Origin: Tomocerus qinae
Lineage: Eukaryota > Arthropoda > Collembola > Entomobryomorpha > Tomoceridae
Reading direction: 5' to 3'
Length of the DNA stretch: 64,000 nt
Assembly: GCA_020055645.1 (NCBI GenBank)
Contig: CM034547.1
Location: 66,808,884-66,872,883, forward strand
In this document: piece after piece, positions 51,720 to 64,000 of the stretch
How positions within the stretch are numbered: position 1 is the first letter of the stretch
How the letters are laid out: every line of letters starts with the position of its first letter
Notes under the pieces: model-generated
What the model was told of the DNA's origin: nothing
Databases searched by the model: none
The model's input: only the letters and a program-made list of their open reading frames with translations
Translations under genes and position numbers: made by a program

Positions 51720-52180
51720 TGCTGGTTGGCTTTGGCTCTCTTAGCGTTCGTTCGCCCTCACGACGGATCAGTTCAACTCAGACTGTTTTGATGTGCGTAT
51801 GAAGGATGTAAATGGCCTGGCAACTGCCACCCAGCACACCCAACTACCCAGACGTCCAAGCACGTCACAACAACCCCCAAAGGGCCAAGCGTGCTTTGAA
51901 CGAACGCCTCCGTTTGGCCCAACCCGAACGCCCACTGGGCCCGACATCCAATCCTTACTCTCCTCTCATCCTGGCCAACACTCGAATGTCCTTGGAACGG
52001 CTATTGCCATTGCCTGCTCGACGGCTGAGACGGGTTTCGATTCCTTGCTCCAGCCTCTCATCTACCCCCTTACAAACATCCTCCGGAGCACCCGAAACAA
52101 GCGAGTCGGCTATCCGCTTCGCTTTTCACTACACTTCTGTACTAACTTTACTCGATCTCTTGCATTATCAACCATATAGG
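51720..52180. promoter_or_regulatory. CpG- and GC-rich block upstream of mnb
   Basis: Markedly richer in GC and CpG (CGTTCGTTCGCC, CGAACGCCTCCG, GACGGCTGAGACGGG) than anything around it. It sits 1.4 kb 5' of the mnb ATG, so it may be the promoter or a non-coding first exon; minus-strand donors such as TTT|gtaagg near 52066 exist. Overlapping plus-strand frames (one of 152 codons from 51812) look compositionally driven, but a first exon of a divergent gene is not excluded. Confidence 0.4.
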
Positions 52181-52270
52181 ATATCCATACAGCTATACAA
52201 GAGACACACTCATTTCACTTCTTCACCAACCATTCACTACACTACTATCACTTCTCTTCTATGTTCCTAA

Positions 52271-54755
52271 AACCTCTACATAATGTTTCTTCCAACTCCA
52301 ACCTCGCTCTTTCGCTCTCTATGTCTGGCTCTCCGACTCTATATTATATTATGTGAATCTCATGTTCTCATGTCTTGTGCTGGCTGCGATGATTGTATAT
52401 TGTATGGATCCGGATCGGGTTGGATACATGGATATGCGGATGGTAGAACCATTATAATACAATGTTAGTGATGCAAAAGTAAAAGCTCTCTTTACATTTC
52501 ACTCCATACACTGCTCCACTATTTTCCTTTGCTCATTGTTCCTCCGAACTGTTACAGTACGTTGCGAAAAATAGTCACTTTGCCTTACGGAAATAAGAGC
52601 AGTCCTGCAAAGCACGCTAACATATTATTTAATATTTAGTCACATACTAATATGAGATAAAATGACAAAACACCATCAAACCATCAGAATAACAAAAAAA
52701 TAATATTATCACCGAAACCGCGTACGCTCTACACCTTTTACACATATATGATTATATGATAATTTGATAATGATAACATTTACATTCCATGACCCAAATA
52801 TGATTATATTTTTATCAAGACCTAGGGATCTATGCACTCACTAGTTGTGTATACTATATGTACTTTCTGGATATTAGTTTGGAATGTTTAGTTATTTTGG
52901 GTCAATAAGTTATATGGGCTATGGTTATATTTACTTCTTAATTTATTTTAATATGATTTAAACTTATTTTAGTGAAGAGTAAAATATATTTATAGATACG
53001 TAAAATAAAATACAAGTGTAACAAGAAAGTCACTTTATATAGTACTTTCCCTTTTCTTATGCTACCTCCATATAAAACTTTCACCAACCTTTCACCGTCC
53101 CTTTCCCCCATTTAAAGTTAATGCAAACGATGGATTTATATAATTTAGTAGCGGAAATACAATGCTATTTTTCGGTGATGGGTTTTTTGGGTATATTCGT
53201 CGCAGATTCGCACCCATACTTGCAAACTTGCGTTGTTGATAAAATTATAATCAAAATTTAATAAATTAGCAATTAATATCATTAATCGAAAGAAAAAATC
53301 TACAAATGAAGCAACATTGCCGTGGTCGTGCAATAACAAAAATAGGTTAAACATATACACCTTAAAAATATACCAATGACTGAATTAGTCAGATTAATGA
53401 TACTCAAAATGCTATTTCTGAAATTAAAACTTAAAGGACTTGGTCGAGGCGAGGGCGAGGCGAATTATGTCGATATCGTGTTTCACATTCCACAAACCAC
53501 AAAAATAACAATTTCCATATTCTGTTGGGAAAAAGTTGCTTTCTTGTACAACGGTAGGCGGGAACACCTTCCACTAAAGAGATAACTACCCCAGATGACA
53601 GATGTTATTTTATTGAGTACAATTAAAAAATTCGTTGAATTGAAATATATCGGAGCTAAGAAACTCTAAACTAATTTTTAAATTTTAGATGCTTTTCTTT
53701 TATAAGCTTATAAGCCAAAAAACATTGACTGCCAGCTGTCCTGGGTTCCCTAACCAAAACTCAAAACAAAGACATTAATTAATTCGGTCTATTTCCGCTT
53801 CATGAGGCAATGACATGATTTTGTTTTCCTATAAAATTAATTTTCGTTATAAAACAAATATTTTACCCAATAAATATCAATAACATCACACGACAACAAC
53901 AGTTTCATAGGTTACTTCCCCGCTGCTGCTGCTACGCTGAAGAACTTCAATCAATTACCCATCAGAAGTTAGATGCGTCTACTAAAAACTTAGAGATACT
54001 GACTCGCCTTGTATAAATTTATCATTTTTATTTTTTCAAAACAGTAATAAGGAAATTGTCGTCTTTAAATGGGAATCGCAGGATCCGGCCCCCACCTAAA
54101 TCAAGCATAATATTATAGTCATTTGGTCAATAAAGCGCACTGGTTGTGGGTGATGGCAGTTGAACGTTTGTGTGGTATCAAAAGTGTCTATAAGACTGAC
54201 CAAGACCAATGGGCCAGGAGGAGAGGAGATTCATGGTTCCTATCCTGAATATTGAACAATGAACGAACATAATATATATATACATACCAAAAAGTCCATT
54301 AACCAGATGACAGCTGTCCATTGTCCATCCATATATAAAAAATCATTTGTCATTTGTACAAAAAATATGGAATTGACACGCATAAACATGACGAAAAATC
54401 AATGTAGACTGAATATCAACATTATTATATCCAATCAATACAACTCAGCCGAAATTCAAAACATGACGAGCCTACAGTTTACTACTGCCAATACCATAAC
54501 GACAATACTAAACTATACAGCATCTGAGCATCTCACATATCACAACACAATCATATCCGTTTTGGAATTCGGTCGAAGTGGGAACAAGTCAGTGTCATGA
54601 ATCATGAACTAAAGAACGACTCACAGTAGCTTGATCCCCATGGCTACTCCCCACATCAAACGACTAATAAATGACAAAAACGATTACCAATTTAGAATAT
54701 TTGACTTCCTAACATTGTTACATTACTGAATAATATACAGTCTGTCCGTCCGGAT
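52271..54755. other. Intergenic, nothing recognised
   Basis: AT-rich; frames are short and without domain signals. Confidence 0.5.
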
Positions 54756-54763
54756 ATTCCTAT

Positions 54764-55472
54764 TAGTGTTGCCCCGATGCGGGGATTTTGCCGCATCGGC
54801 GTTCCCGATGCATCGGCCATTTTCATTTGGCCGATACCGATGCAAGGCCGATGCATCGGCTGATGTGGCGAAACTTGATACTCAGAAAAATTTAATTTTA
54901 ATTTAATATACAGACAGTAGGCATCGATCGCTTTGAGTAGCTAACTCTTGACTAAAAATTTAAAAGCCAAAAATAAGTCAAGCAAACTTCAAAATTTATC
55001 TTTTGTACGAAAAGCAGCGAAGTAAAGTTGTTTGCCTTCAGTGGGCTATAGAGATAATTATTTGAAACAACATGGCATCTCCAGATAGGGGTAGAAGTTT
55101 AAAGTTTTAAATAATATAGTAAAGCGGAGTTTATCATGTTTTATGCGCCTTTTGCAATTTCATTTACTTTGTGTATACTTTGTGTACTACTTATGCTAAA
55201 ATATAAAATAAAATCTTCATTGCAACATAGTTATGGTAAGATGTCGTATTAAAAAGTCACTGTATCACAAAATCAAAAATTTAAAAAAAAATTATTTGTA
55301 ATTTTCACCGTGTAGAGATATTTTTTTAGATCTGGGTCGCATCGGCCAAAGAATCGGCCTACAGGCCGATTCTGGTATTTGAAAATGGCCGATACCGATG
55401 CATCGGTAATAGACGGAAATGGCCGCATCGGCCGCCGATGCATCGGCAGGCCGATGCATCGGGGCAACACTA
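54764..55472. mobile_element. Non-autonomous hAT element with 8-bp target duplication
   Basis: Ends TAGTGTTGCCCCGATGC and GCATCGGGGCAACACTA, flanked by the perfect 8-bp duplication ATTCCTAT (54756-54763 and 55473-55480). The 8-bp target and TAGNG-type end are diagnostic of hAT. Several copies of the palindrome CCGATGCATCGG and its relatives crowd both ends, as expected of transposase-binding subterminal repeats. The 709 bp contain no transposase. Confidence 0.93.
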
Positions 55473-55480
55473 ATTCCTAT

Positions 55481-57617
55481 AAGATAAATCGAACGGTTTG
55501 ATTGAGCTAGACAGTTCAATTTTCAGAAAACAATCAAGATAAACAGGAAGAACGAGTTTGTAAATGGGCAAGATCGGTCATACCCCCTCAACAGGGGAGA
55601 GCGAGGTTCACAGTTTAAAACAACTTGGTAACACGCACAACATAGTAACTTAGTTTCTATCTACCGTCAGCGGATACTACTAAATAGATTAGTCATCCCC
55701 TGACCGTGGAAGTTAGTGAAAGACTTAAAAACAGAAAAGCGATGCAATTTCCGTTCTATTCATCCTACGAAGTCGTGAGTGAATAGAATGAGCAATGAGC
55801 TTGTTGGACACCAAAAAGGTTCACAGATACTATTAACGTACTACTGTACTATCTACCTAATGTACCTAAGTTACAGTAACTGAGTAACAGGGGAAGTGGG
55901 CGAATGCGGAAGAAGCGAGTCAGATAGAGCTACTGACAACAACTGACTTCAAATTCAACACAGTAGGTTCTCCATCAGACTCGCCAAAATCAGAGAAATT
56001 GCCCCTAACCGTCCGCAACCGCAACACGATCAACGATAGATTTTGCTAGAATAACAACCCTTTAAATCTGACGGTTAGATAGAACCAAAATATCAAATAA
56101 TATTATAAATGAATAATGAATTAGTCATGACTCACGATTAGCTAGAAGAGTTCAGGTAGATGTACCAACCAATAATGCCCAGCTTCCAAAATCAGTCACC
56201 ACCAGCGCACCAGCTGATCAAAATGTGTGACTGATGACGTATAAGTAAGACAAAAGTCACTGAACGAAGATTATGGCCATCCGTAGCTGTTGGTTTGTCA
56301 TTTGTATTTTGTATGTTACGTGTCCTCCTCCCTGTAACCAGAGCAAGTCCTGATTCACAACAATTAATTGGTCTATCAACCACTAGCCAATGTTTCCGTG
56401 GCGTTGTCACTGTTAAGTTGAATTCAGTGATTTAGTGAACCAAAAGTCAAAAGTAGTTGATCAGCAGTCAGTTGTCAGTCAGCAGTAACGACATTCCTGA
56501 TGTTTCTTTATCCAATCACCAATATCCAAAGCTTTTGGAAGTTTATGGTGTTATTGTTATGATGTATGATGAAGTGTAGCCAGACTAAGCACCAGCAGAC
56601 AGCAGCATTTATTAAACGTGAATATTCAATATTATTACTTTAAAATTCTTTCTTCTGGTGAATAAATTGCGAAACACATTAGAGTTTATTATTTAAAGAA
56701 CTATTCTCACGTCTGATGCCGGGTCATATCACTTATATTATTTGACAATGACCAGAATGACCACCCAATGACCAAATGTTGAGCGCTCTATCATCTATAA
56801 TAATTCACAGTTTTCACCCAAGTCAAAACTCAGTCTGCCTTCTTTACCTAACTTCAATTCACAAACTGCCGACACTGCCGTTTTGCAATTTTCGAACTAT
56901 TTCACAATTTGGTTACGAAAGGACGAAATTAAGGGATTTATAATATAAAACTGATGAAGATGAGTTGATTGATGAGACTTGCAATTGCATTTGCAGCAAG
57001 ACCTGGCCTGGAACTTGGAATTGGAAGATGCCTTTTCCTGCTGGCTGCTGCTGAAATGCGACTATTATAAATATAAAACTAAAACACCGACCCGACAACT
57101 ATAGGTATACTTGTTACAGACAGGGGCAATAATATACAAAAACATCGACAATGCAATGCAAGCCATGCAATCTAAAGAGCAGCCAACGAATAATGTTGTT
57201 GAACTCGAATCAGAATCGAAATGTCTAGTCTGACTCGCAATTTTGCGGAAAGTTTGTGGTTTAAACAGCCGACGCTGAAAGTTAAGCTAGCCGAAATGGA
57301 TGCAATTAAAGGACAAAATAAGATAATTTTGACTTAAGAGTTCCGGTTACCAAGTTACTTGACCTGACCTCGACTATCAAATCAGCCCTGAACTTTTTTT
57401 TGGAAAATTGTAACTCCTCTAAGAATACTGGTCGTAGAAAGACAAGCTTGGTCTCTAAAAACGCAGAAAAGGTTGTTTTAACCAAGTACGTTGGAATATT
57501 CAACATTTTTATTTCCGATTTCGAGATATTAATGTTTTTGTGGAAAAAAGGTAATACCTCGCAACCATAGGTAAAATTTTATATATAAATTATGACATCA
57601 CTAGCGTTGGCATAGAG
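55481..57617. other. Intergenic, nothing recognised
   Basis: No gene or clear repeat; the short frames have no recognisable features. Confidence 0.5.
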
Positions 57618-58689
57618 AAAACCTACAGCAAGCCGTAACAGAAGCTCGCCTGAGTAAAGAGGACCGTGTGCACATTTTTGATAGAATAATAGTGTAAAAG
57701 ATACGTTAACAGATAATTATTAATGTTGGCCATCAAAATCAACAGAAAATCAAAGTAGATTAATGTTGACTATCAAAATCAACAGAAAATCAAAATAGAT
57801 TAATAATAACTATCAAAATTAAAAGGAAATGAAAATCGGTTATAGTTGCTTTACTATGAAATCTAAAGTCCGTTAGAAGCGGTATGAAATATTTTATACT
57901 ATCATGGTAACAATTTATAGGAAACGCAATTGAAATTTTTAATGCCCATTTTCTACTTTTACTATCAAAATTAAGACAAAGTGAGCGAGCGGTATCTTGG
58001 TAACCAGTAGACCAATGTGGCCTATTTTCAATAGGGGTTGTCAGTGGTCTATAGGCATTGTTTTCGTTAAGTTTGGTCAAAATCTATTAATGCGTTCGAA
58101 AGTTATCGTGTTCACTAACGGACGAACGGACGGACGGACTGTGCGATCCTATAAGCTGCCTTATTCAGGCGAGCTAAAAGCTCAATACTCTAAATCTTGT
58201 CAGTCCATTGCTTCCATTTATTTTGATACTCAATATTATTAAATTTTGATTTTTTGTTTATTTTGATACTCAATAAGGCAGCTTATAGAACCACACAGTC
58301 TGTCCGTACGTCCATCCCCACGATAACTTTCGAAAGAAATGACGGATATTGACCAAAATTTGTTAAAAACAATTCCTATGGGCCACTAACGATCCTTATT
58401 GAATTTGGGGTAAATCTGCTGGTTGGTTGCTGAGATACCGCGCGCTCACATTTTCTTCATTTTGATAGTCAAAGTGAAAATTTCACATTTAATGGACATT
58501 ATAAATTTCAATGTAGTTTCCTATAAATTGTTAGCCCGATTATAAAATATAAAATATTTTAATCCGCTTCTGCCAAATTTGAAATTTTATAATAAAGCAA
58601 ATTAAACCGGAAAATAACTGTAAGACAATGGAAATAAATCTATTTTGGATTTTTATTCGATCTTATAGTCAAATTTCCATTTTTCGATT

Positions 58690-59072
58690 TCCTTTTAATT
58701 TTGATAGTCATTGTTAACCGATTTTAATTTTCTGTAGATTTTAATACTCATAATCAATCAAGATTGAAGATCTGTAGATTTTCGTAGTCAACATTAATCA
58801 ATTTTGATTTGCTGTTGATTTTCATAGTCAACATTAATCAATTTTGATTTTCTGTTGATTTTCGTAGTCAACATTATTCAATTTTGGTTTTCTGTTGATT
58901 TTCATAGTCAGCATTAATCAATTTTGTTTTCTGTTGATTTTCATAGTTCTACATTATTCAATTTTGATTTCCTGTTGATTACGATAATCGATATCAATCA
59001 ATTTTGATTTGCTGTTGATTTTCATAGTCAACATTAATCAATTTTGATTTTCTGTTGATTTTCGTAGTCAAC
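58690..59072 (+). repeat. 40-bp minisatellite, first plus-oriented block
   Basis: About nine diverged units of GTTGATTTTCATAGTCAACA followed by TTAATCAATTTTGATTTTCT. The inverse orientation appears at about 57720-57835. Confidence 0.85.
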
Positions 59073-59339
59073 AGTTGCTGAGATACCGCGAGTTTACTTT
59101 GTCTTCATTTGATAGTCAAAGGGAAAAATGGGCATTAAAAATTGCAATAGCGTTTCATATAAATTGTAATAATGATAGTATAAAATATATCATGCCGCTT
59201 CTACTAAAACTGAAATTATATAGCAATATAACAAAAACTGAAAAATAACTTCAAAAGTAAAATAACGAATCTGTTTCAAGTTTGTCTTGATTTTAATAGT
59301 CAATATTAGTAATATATTTTCATTATGTATTAACTTTAA

Positions 59340-59620
59340 TAGTCAACATTAATCAATACTGCTTTACGGTTGATTTTGATAATCAACACCAATCTATTTT
59401 GATTTGCTGTTGATTTTGATAGTCAACATCAATCTATTTTTATTTGCTGTTGATTTTGATAGTCAACATCAATCTATTTTGATTTGCTGTTGATTTTGAT
59501 AGTCAACATCAATCTATTTTGATTTGCTGTTGATTTTGATAGTCAACATCAATCTATTTTGATTTGCTGTTGATTTTGATAGTCAACATCAATCTATTTT
59601 GATTTGCTGCTGGTTTTAAA
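59340..59620 (+). repeat. 40-bp minisatellite, homogeneous block
   Basis: About six consecutive, almost identical 40-bp units (GTTGATTTTGATAGTCAACA plus TCAATCTATTTTGATTTGCT). Each has TGTTGA/TCAACA inverted arms. More uniform than the neighbouring blocks, so recently amplified. Confidence 0.9.
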
Positions 59621-61050
59621 TTATGAATTATATTAATCTAGTTTGAATTAGTGCTTACTTTAATATTAAAAATAAATTTATTTCTATTATTATTACAACC
59701 AAAATGTGCACACGGTCTTCTTTACTCAGGAGAGCTTCTGTTACGGCTTGCTGTAGGTTTTAGCTCGTCTGACGAGCTTATAGAACCGCACAGTCTGTCT
59801 TTCCGTTCGTCCGTACCCACGATAACTTTCGAACTCAATGACGGAAGTTGACCAAACTTGCCATAAACAATGCCTATGGACCACTGACGATCCCTATTGA
59901 TTTTGGGGCTAATCGGTCCATTGGTTGCTGAGATACCGCGCGCTCACTTTGTCTTCATTTTGATAGTCAAAGTGAAAAATGGGCATTAAAAAGTTCAATT
60001 GCGTTTCCTATAAATTGTTAGCGGGATAGTATAAAATATTCCACTCCGCTTCTACCGAATTTAAGATTTTATAGTAAAAGCAAATAAAACCCGAAAGTAA
60101 CTATAAGAGGACCGAAATAAATCTATTTCGCATTTATATTCAATTTTATAGTCAAACTTGCATTATTCCAATTTCTATTGATTTTCATTATTAATATTGA
60201 CCGATTTTGATTCTCTTTAGATTTTCATAGTCAACATTATTCAATTTTAATTTAATGTTGATTTTCATAGTCAAAATTATTCAATTTTGAATTTATGTTG
60301 ATTTTTATGGTCAACAATTATCAATTTTGAATTTATGTTTATTTTCATAGTCAATATTAATCAATTTTAGCTCGCCTCTGAATAAGGCAGCTTATAGAAT
60401 CGCACAGTCTGTCTGTCCCCGTACCCACGATAACTTTCGAATGCAATGACGGATGTTAATTAAACTTGGTAAAAACCATACCTATGGGCTGGTGACGATC
60501 TCTATTGATTTTCGGGCAAATCGCTCCATTAGTTGCTGAGATGCCGTGCGCTCACATTGTCTTCATTTTGATAGTCAAAGTGAAAAATGGGCAATAAAAA
60601 GTTAAATTGCGCTTCCTATAAATTGTTAGAATGATAGTATAAAATATTTCACTCCGTTTCTACCAAATTTATTTTGAATTTATGTTTCATCGATTTTGAT
60701 TTTGTATTGATTTTGATAGTAAAGATTAATCAAATTTGATTTACTGTTGATTTTGATATTCAACATTAATCAATTTTGATTTTCTGTTGATTTTCATAGT
60801 CAACAGTTATCTATTTTGATTTTCTGTTGATTTTTCAAATGATATAGTTTCGTTTCCTTATAATATCAATGTCTGAATTTTTAATATGTCGTAGCTACAT
60901 ATATAAAGACTCAATTCTGAAAGCTTGATCAAAATCCATACGTTCGGTTTTGTGTTACGTGCGACTTTTCCTCTACCAAAATGTGTACACGGTAACCTTT
61001 ACTCAGGCGAGCTTCTGTTACGGCTTGCTGTAGGTTTTCATTATGTATTA

Positions 61051-61084
61051 AAAATCAAAATATATGTTAATATATTTTGATTTT
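61051..61084. repeat. Perfect 15-bp-stem AT hairpin
   Basis: AAAATCAAAATATAT and its complement around a 4-base loop, between two end copies of the composite element. Confidence 0.75.
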
Positions 61085-61252
61085 CAGGCTTTACTCAGGC
61101 GAGCTTCTGTTACGGATTGCTGTAGGTTTTATTTTTATACTTAATATTAACCTATAAACATCAAAATAAGTTTATTTCTATTATTCTACCAAACATGTGT
61201 ATACGGTCCCCTTCACTCAGGCGAGCTTCTGTTATGGCTTGCCGTAGGTTTT

Positions 61253-63428
61253 ATTGAATTCTCCCGTATTTTGAAAAACCCGGTGAGGTAGACGGTAGAC
61301 TTGGTAGACGTAGACCCCAGTTTTAGTCAGTTGCAATTGTACATATATAAATTAAATGGCATTTATATGTTTCCTTTCTACCTTTTGTGTACCATTAGAC
61401 TATGCTCTTTAGAATTTAACTTAAAATAATTTAAAAACTAAAGTCAAATAAAAGCACCAGTATTTATAGATACATGTGCCAAAATTAGGTAAGTTAAAAG
61501 GAAATATCATGTAAAAATTAAAGCTTTGAATCTGGACTAGACTGGACATAAAATAAAGGAAATAATAGTGTACTACAGAGGTTTCTCACAATTGGTGACC
61601 GGTCACTAAATTAACATGAATAGGTATTGAAATAACTACACTACCAGCCTGTGTTATCCTGGAATTGGGGGAAACGTCTATTGAATGTCAGTCTCCAGAA
61701 TGCGGATTTTGTGATTTTTGGGCAGGTTTTGACTCATTTAAGACAAAATAAACCAAAATTTAATAATATGCCATGTTGTCATTGCTCCCTCCGAAATATG
61801 GTACTGGTAGTGTCACATGTGGTTTAATTGCATTTAGCGTTTAATAATTGGACATTGGATCTTACAATGCGCGACCCAATCGAAATGTCGAGGTCGAGTT
61901 GAGTCGACAAAACAAAAATAAATTTGTCTACTAATAAATATGTCTGCTATTACACCTATGCCTTTTGGCAGAAAACAAAATTACTACCTATTTTGCCAAA
62001 TCGCCATTTTTGAATCCTGCCTGTTGGGTATCTTGTGATTTGGTGGAGTTTCTTTCCGGGAACGACGAATAGAGAATAGAGCAGTAGAGTAGCAATATAG
62101 ATTGTGCCTTTAAATATTTTGTAATACGTTTCTACGTTACTCTTCAAAAATTGGGACACATAAGAAACTTTGCTATGTGCATGGATTATAGTAGTGTGTG
62201 GGTAGTGGGTACTCTCTTAGTGTAATGTTGAGGTAAATCCATGTATGACATCGCAGATTTTAGGGAGGGTGGGGTCCACTCATCATTTATAAGTAAGGAC
62301 CTTACGACCCTACCCTGAAATAGACCACAAATATGAAATAATAATATGTTTAGTAATTTTATTTTTAGTTTGAGAAAAAAACGGACGTGCACAGGCGGCT
62401 ATTTTTGGAATGGAACTAGAGGAATAACTAGAACTTTGTAGAATCATTCTTATCAGCAGCGATTAGTATGCTTGTGTTATCCATATCATTGCAAAAATGT
62501 TAATTCATTCATAGCATAGAATTATCATAGTAACTCACCTTGGCTTTACCTAGGTAGTTTATGGTAGTTTATGCCAAATAACAAAACATTTTATGCCAAT
62601 ATGGGGAACACATACTTTAAAGGGGTCCTTAACGGTAATCCTTGAAACAGTAGACTTTTAAGGGTGGATAATATCGGGATATTTGAGTATACACTCTGTG
62701 TGTATTACTTAGGATTAGATTACGGTCCGTATTTATTTACCAAATTCTTCAAAATTTCCAAAAAGTGGCGGAAGGGGAATAGCTCGGATTTTATTATTAG
62801 CAAAAATTTTTTCAAACTTCTTTGTTGGCACCACAGAATTGTATTAGTACCTAGTATAGACTAAAAGCAGGAAACGAGCCTTGCAGTTAGTTAATTCTTG
62901 CCTATCAGAGGCGACCCGCAGAAGTGTTGGAAGTTCTAACCACATAACAATAGTAGCTGTTTATGTATTTGATTGGTTATTTTAGGCTGTTAGTTAAGGT
63001 GACTGACGGTTCTGTGGGAGACCGCCACTGTCCCCCCATCTAAACTGTGTAGTGTGTTGTGTAGTGTGTTGCACAAGGCCTAAAGAAGAAGGCCGAGGCT
63101 TTGGTTGGGACTATTCTTATCCTCTCCGAATGACAATACCAAGTACATTTACGTGCACGTCATAATATATGAATATTCCTTAATGTTGAATGTATGTTTT
63201 TGTTTAGTATAACACTCAACGACTCAACACATCCTATTATACTAATGGAAATTTGTTCTGTGTTCTGTCCTGGGCTGCGTGCGTCGATGACCCTACCGAT
63301 GACGCTTTACAGATGACATAAACTTAATAATTAACCTGAAGTAGATACAACCGACACCTGAGTTTCATCTCAACCCAACTGCCACTATCAACAATATCCG
63401 AAAAGAATTAGATCAAGACAATAAATTA
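61253..63428. other. Intergenic, nothing recognised
   Basis: No gene seen. A short GT-rich duplication (GTGTAGTGTGTT twice) lies near 63049-63070. Confidence 0.5.
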
Positions 63429-63605
63429 GAGCATCTTCGAATAAATTCGAGTACCTCCGAAAAATTCGAGTACCTCCGAATAAAATTTGAGTACCTCCGA
63501 ATAAATTCGAGTACCTCCGAATAAAATTTAAGTAACTCCGAATAAATTCGAGTACCTCCTAAAAAATTCGAGTTCCTCCGAATATATTCGAGTAACTTTA
63601 AATAA
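63429..63605. repeat. 20-21-bp tandem repeat, about nine units
   Basis: Units of TTCGAGTACCTCCGAATAAA with small length changes (20 or 21 bp) and substitutions. Confidence 0.88.
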
Positions 63606-63705
63606 GTATTTTCAATTAAGTTAGAACATTTTCGAATAAATACGGTACGTTAAATAGGTTGACGTTAAATAAAACAAGTGTTGCTTGGAAAAAATCAGCT
63701 TTTTT

Positions 63706-64000
63706 AACCCCTCAGTCCGTCCGTACCCACGATAACTTTCGAAAGCAAGAGCGGATCTTGACCAAACTTTGCAAACACAATGCCTATGGTTATTTCTATT
63801 GATTATTACTTGAACATTATTTCTATTGATTCTAGAATAAATCAGTCTATTCCATTCGTTTTGAGAAACCGCGCCCTAACTTTGTCTTAATTTTGGTAGT
63901 CCAATTAGTAAAAAGGCATTCAAAATTTAAATTACGTTTTCTATAAGTTGTTGTTGATAGTATTAAATGTTTCACATTGCTTACTGCACTGACAAACTTT
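63706..64000 (+). repeat. Further copy of the ACGATAACTTTCGAA core, cut by the window end
   Basis: CAGTCCGTCCGTACCCACGA onward matches the cores in the 57.6-61.3 kb composite, including GACCAAACTT and AATGCCTATGG, in plus orientation and more diverged. Confidence 0.75.

Larger units (their letters stand above)
57618..61252. mobile_element. 3.6-kb composite of inverted and tandem repeat copies
   Basis: Bounded by inverted ends of about 80 bp: AAAACCTACAGCAAGCCGTA at the left and its reverse complement at the right. Inside are one inverted and several direct copies of a core with ACGATAACTTTCGAA and GTTGCTGAGATACCGCGCGC (about 57840-58165 minus; 58262, 59072, 59768 and 60372 plus), separated by 40-bp minisatellites. 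The terminal sequence recurs at 59698-59761, 60975-61038 and 61090-61130, so several elements or end copies are stacked. No protein frame. Confidence 0.7.

Noticed and set aside
51793-52270. Overlapping frames of 128 and 152 codons
   Set aside because: Two long overlapping frames reflect the GC-rich, stop-poor composition; no domain or splice partner could be shown, so listed only as a GC-rich block.

Overview
The window is animal nuclear DNA: AT-rich, with spliced genes, GT-AG introns from about 70 bp to almost 15 kb, and many palindromic DNA transposons. The best anchor is a full-length minibrain/DYRK1A kinase gene. The style (mnb-like low-complexity tails, sparse coding, huge transposon-filled introns) suggests an arthropod, but I cannot name the species.

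Layout. (1) 176-4820, plus strand: a six-exon gene for a predicted protein of about 1397 residues. It has an RII-alpha dimerisation/docking domain, three calmodulin-type IQ motifs and about 15 copies of a repeat ending in PPGTKL, plus a possible C-terminal membrane helix. RII-alpha plus IQ recalls the sperm/ciliary SPA17 class, but the repeats are not a family I recognise. The three IQ motifs are each cut at the same place by a phase-0 intron, so the gene grew by tandem exon duplication. (2) 4821-10476: no gene seen; it lies between two convergent genes and probably includes the mnb 3' UTR. (3) 10477-50325, minus strand: mnb/DYRK1A, nine coding exons whose phases all agree, giving 987 residues. 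(4) 50326-52270: upstream of mnb, with a CpG-rich block near 51.72-52.2 kb that may hold its promoter or a 5' UTR exon. (5) 52271-64000: no gene seen; several repeat families.

Mobile DNA. The mnb introns carry an LTR retrotransposon with identical 502-bp LTRs and no coding capacity (36846-39952), a foldback element with about 26 copies of a 49-bp palindromic unit (21407-23429), a 1.1-kb TA-flanked element (26081-27207), a 264-bp TA-flanked element (43504-43767), a 146-bp hairpin (20026-20171) and an 847-bp foldback in intron 1 (48917-49763). Downstream are a non-autonomous hAT element with a perfect 8-bp target duplication (54764-55472) and a composite of inverted and tandem repeats (57618-61252).

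The two genes share no visible pathway. The most novel items are the RII-alpha/IQ/PPGTKL-repeat protein with its split-IQ exon duplication, and the set of unrelated foldback elements that share one architecture (long inverted ends plus subterminal arrays).
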